DNA of 7,860 nt, from NCBI GenBank assembly GCA_013205365.1, contig JABMNC010000055.1, forward strand, positions 1 through 7,860, given 5' to 3'. Below, in pieces: positions 6,666 to 7,860 of this stretch (positions within the stretch are counted from its first letter, which is position 1; each line of letters begins with the position of its first letter). The notes under the pieces were generated by a model, which was given only the letters and a program-made list of their open reading frames with translations, searched no databases and was not told the origin of the DNA. A program made the translations under genes and the position numbers. The stretch is from Cryomorphaceae bacterium (GTDB taxonomy: Bacteria; Bacteroidota; Bacteroidia; Flavobacteriales; Schleiferiaceae).

Positions 6666-6712
6666 GTAAATTGGACTGTAACCAAAGCCCTCAAGGCCGC
6701 CAACTTAGCACC
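6666..6712 (+). promoter_or_regulatory. Intergenic region before the hydrolase gene, possible second regulated promoter
   Basis: This 47-bp gap separates the regulator stop from the hydrolase ATG. It holds an inverted TTGG/CCAA pair (6671-6674 and 6682-6685, 7-nt spacer) overlapping the repeated 10-mer. I see no hairpin followed by a T-run, so no intrinsic terminator, and read-through from the regulator gene is possible. No clear TAnnTTTG element or strong Shine-Dalgarno sequence is visible. Confidence 0.35.
6670..6679 (-). promoter_or_regulatory. Putative regulator operator, copy 2 (ACAGTCCAAT on the minus strand)
   Basis: This is an exact reverse-complement copy of the 10-mer at 5170-5179, located 33 bp before the hydrolase start codon. 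In the direction of hydrolase transcription it reads ATTGGACTGT, the same orientation as the first copy has towards the leftward operon. Finding the only two copies I noticed in the two regulatory gaps flanking the regulator suggests a shared operator; no binding evidence exists. Confidence 0.4.
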
Positions 6713-7630
6713 ATGCTCCACCGATTCGTCGTGCTCTTAGGTTTTTCCGCGCTCACTTCGTGCCTGCCCGACCCCCCTCCGACGCCTAACGACGGCCCGT
6801 TGGACCACAGTCTTTATTCCGGCACGGGGGCCTTCACTTTTACGCCGGTCGGGAACCTCAGCGACCGCCCAATTACGGTGTACTACCACATCCCCGATTC
6901 CGCCCACCAATCGAGCCCCATCGCAATGGTGGTCCACGGCAGCGCGCGCGACGGCGAATACCTCCGCAACGCGCTCAAGCCCGAATCCGACCGGAGGAAC
7001 GCCATCATTTTGATGCCCAATTTTGGCAGCGCGGAGTACTCCAACAACTACTTCCTGCTGGGCAACCTCTTCGACGACGGCGAAAACCCGAGCGTAGCCA
7101 GCCAAAACGACAGCACGGAGTGGACCTATGCCATTATCGAACAACTTTTCATCCACTTTCGCGCGGAAGTAGCCAGTATGGACGCCCGTTACGACCTCGT
7201 GGGGTTTTCAGGCGGCGGCCAATTCGCCCACCGCTTCGCATTCTTTGCACATCGCCCTCAGTGCGACCGGATTGTGGCCTGTTCTTCGGGGTGGTACACG
7301 CTGCCGGACGCCGCATCCACCTTTCCGTACGGACTCGGAACCACCCAGCGCGCCAGCGACGCCGACGTCCGCAAGGCACTATCCACACCACTTCACCTCG
7401 CTGTAGGTTCCGCCGACACGGACCCCAACTCGTCGGGACTCCGCCACACCGCCGAGGCCGATGCGCAGGGCTTAAACCGGGTCCAGCGGGCCAACTACGC
7501 TTTTCAACGGGCAATGGACCAAAGCACCGCGCTCAATACCCCCTTGGCCTGGTCGCTGCACATTGAACCGGGCGTGGCCCATTCGGCCTTCGGAATGGGC
7601 AACTACGCCTTAACCTACCTCTATCCATGA
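6713..7630 (+). CDS. Alpha/beta-hydrolase lipoprotein (esterase-like)
   Basis: The product has 305 residues with a lipoprotein signal (Arg4, hydrophobic 5-13, lipobox LTSC with Cys17) followed by a Pro-rich linker (LPDPPPTPNDGP), so it is probably anchored in the envelope and faces the periplasm or the cell surface. The rest is an alpha/beta-hydrolase: IAMVVHGS (70-77, His-Gly of the oxyanion region), VGFSGGGQFAHRFAF (163-177) with nucleophile Ser166 in GFSGG, HLAVGSADTDPN (228-239) offering Asp235 or Asp237 as the acid, and PGVAHSAFGM (286-295) with His290 as the base. The triad therefore looks complete. The pattern resembles PHB-depolymerase/feruloyl-esterase type hydrolases; the substrate is not identifiable. 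The frame stays open upstream into the regulator gene, but the signal peptide fixes the start at 6713. Its stop overlaps the start of the next transporter gene (ATGA), suggesting that the hydrolase releases a carboxylate taken up by that transporter. Confidence 0.82.
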   Translation: MLHRFVVLLGFSALTSCLPDPPPTPNDGPLDHSLYSGTGAFTFTPVGNLSDRPITVYYHIPDSAHQSSPIAMVVHGSARDGEYLRNALKPESDRRNAIILMPNFGSAEYSNNYFLLGNLFDDGENPSVASQNDSTEWTYAIIEQLFIHFRAEVASMDARYDLVGFSGGGQFAHRFAFFAHRPQCDRIVACSSGWYTLPDAASTFPYGLGTTQRASDADVRKALSTPLHLAVGSADTDPNSSGLRHTAEADAQGLNRVQRANYAFQRAMDQSTALNTPLAWSLHIEPGVAHSAFGMGNYALTYLYP

Positions 7631-7860
7631 ACATCAAGCAACTCAGCCTCGCGGCCGGACCTTTGGGCTATCTAGCCATTCAATTTCTGGACATTCCTTT
7701 TGAACAGCGCATCGTCGTCGGCACCGCTTTTTGGATGCTCCTTTGGTGGTTTACCGAGGCTATTCCGCTTGGAATCAGCGCTCTGCTTCCGCTCATACTC
7801 TTCGGCGGAACCGGTGTTCTCACCAACGAACAGCTTGCTAACGCTTATTCCAATCCCCTG
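7627..7860 (+). CDS. DASS/SLC13-family sodium:anion (dicarboxylate) symporter, N-terminal part (cut by the right window edge)
   Basis: The first 78 residues are visible. After a short start (MNIKQLSLAAGPLGYLAIQF) comes a membrane segment and the family pattern AFWMLLWWFTEAIPLGISAL (about 38-57), followed by LPLILFGGTGVLTNEQLANA and AYSNPL. The W-W-TEAIP motif followed by LLP is characteristic of the N terminus of divalent anion:Na+ symporters (CitT, SdcS, VcINDY relatives), which import succinate, malate, fumarate, citrate or sulfate. The two substrate/sodium-binding SNT-type motifs lie outside the window. The ATG overlaps the hydrolase stop codon as ATGA, so the two are probably translated together. 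This is a carboxylate transporter unrelated to the DcuC protein encoded on the other side of the regulator. Confidence 0.8.
   Translation, partial: MNIKQLSLAAGPLGYLAIQFLDIPFEQRIVVGTAFWMLLWWFTEAIPLGISALLPLILFGGTGVLTNEQLANAYSNPL

Noticed and set aside
6671..6685. TTGG/CCAA inverted repeat as an intrinsic terminator
   Set aside because: The four-base stem is too short and no T-run follows; better read as part of a protein-binding site.
6398..6712. Extension of the hydrolase frame upstream into the regulator gene
   Set aside because: The added 105 residues are the out-of-frame shadow of the regulator's C-terminal part; the lipoprotein signal begins at the ATG at 6713.
6737..7156. Minus-strand open frame of 139 codons opposite the hydrolase gene
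   Set aside because: Low-complexity Val/Ala/Arg composition and full overlap with a hydrolase whose catalytic triad is visible.
1..7860. tRNA, rRNA, CRISPR, insertion sequence or attachment site
   Set aside because: Nearly all of the window is occupied by supported genes and the two gaps (91 and 47 bp) hold no cloverleaf, repeat-spacer pattern or transposase remnants.

Overview
The window is compact, protein-coding bacterial DNA with visibly high GC (mid-to-high fifties percent by eye) and no RNA genes, insertion sequences or CRISPR. Gene content points to the Bacteroidota, perhaps a GC-rich member of the Flavobacteriales: a Calx-beta plus lamin-tail lipoprotein, an OprO/OprP-type porin, short or overlapping gene junctions and weak Shine-Dalgarno sequences. 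The taxon is an inference from gene style, not from a marker gene.

Layout. A divergent promoter region at 5099-5189 separates two transcription units. Leftward (minus strand) runs a tight five-gene operon: a Calx-beta/lamin-tail lipoprotein (4163-5098), a DcuC-family C4-dicarboxylate transporter (2804-4153), an isoaspartyl-dipeptidase-like M38 metallohydrolase (1664-2797), an OprO/OprP-like porin (372-1682) and the N-terminal part of an exported M14 zinc carboxypeptidase (1-375, running off the left edge). Junctions are 9 bp, 6 bp, an overlap and an ATGA overlap, so co-transcription and translational coupling are likely. Rightward (plus strand) runs a MocR/GabR-type regulator (5190-6665), then, after a 47-bp gap, an alpha/beta-hydrolase lipoprotein (6713-7630) that overlaps by ATGA the start of a DASS/SLC13-type anion:sodium symporter (7627 to the right edge).

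How the genes may work together. The leftward operon reads as an envelope-to-cytoplasm route for acidic peptides: a secreted carboxypeptidase trims peptides, an outer-membrane porin admits them, an isoaspartyl-type dipeptidase cleaves beta-aspartyl (or related) dipeptides, and DcuC moves aspartate or C4-dicarboxylates. The rightward unit pairs an envelope esterase/hydrolase with a second carboxylate transporter family. The regulator between them is probably the local controller, and an exact 10-bp sequence (ACAGTCCAAT) lies upstream of both units in the same orientation relative to their structural genes.

The most notable points are: (1) the MocR-type regulator has Arg325 where this family has the lysine that forms the Schiff base with PLP, so it may sense something other than a PLP aldimine; (2) the M38 enzyme keeps the metal ligands of IadA but has Lys in place of the substrate-binding Glu and Gly in place of a conserved Ser, suggesting a shifted substrate; (3) the shared putative operator ties both units into one small regulon.
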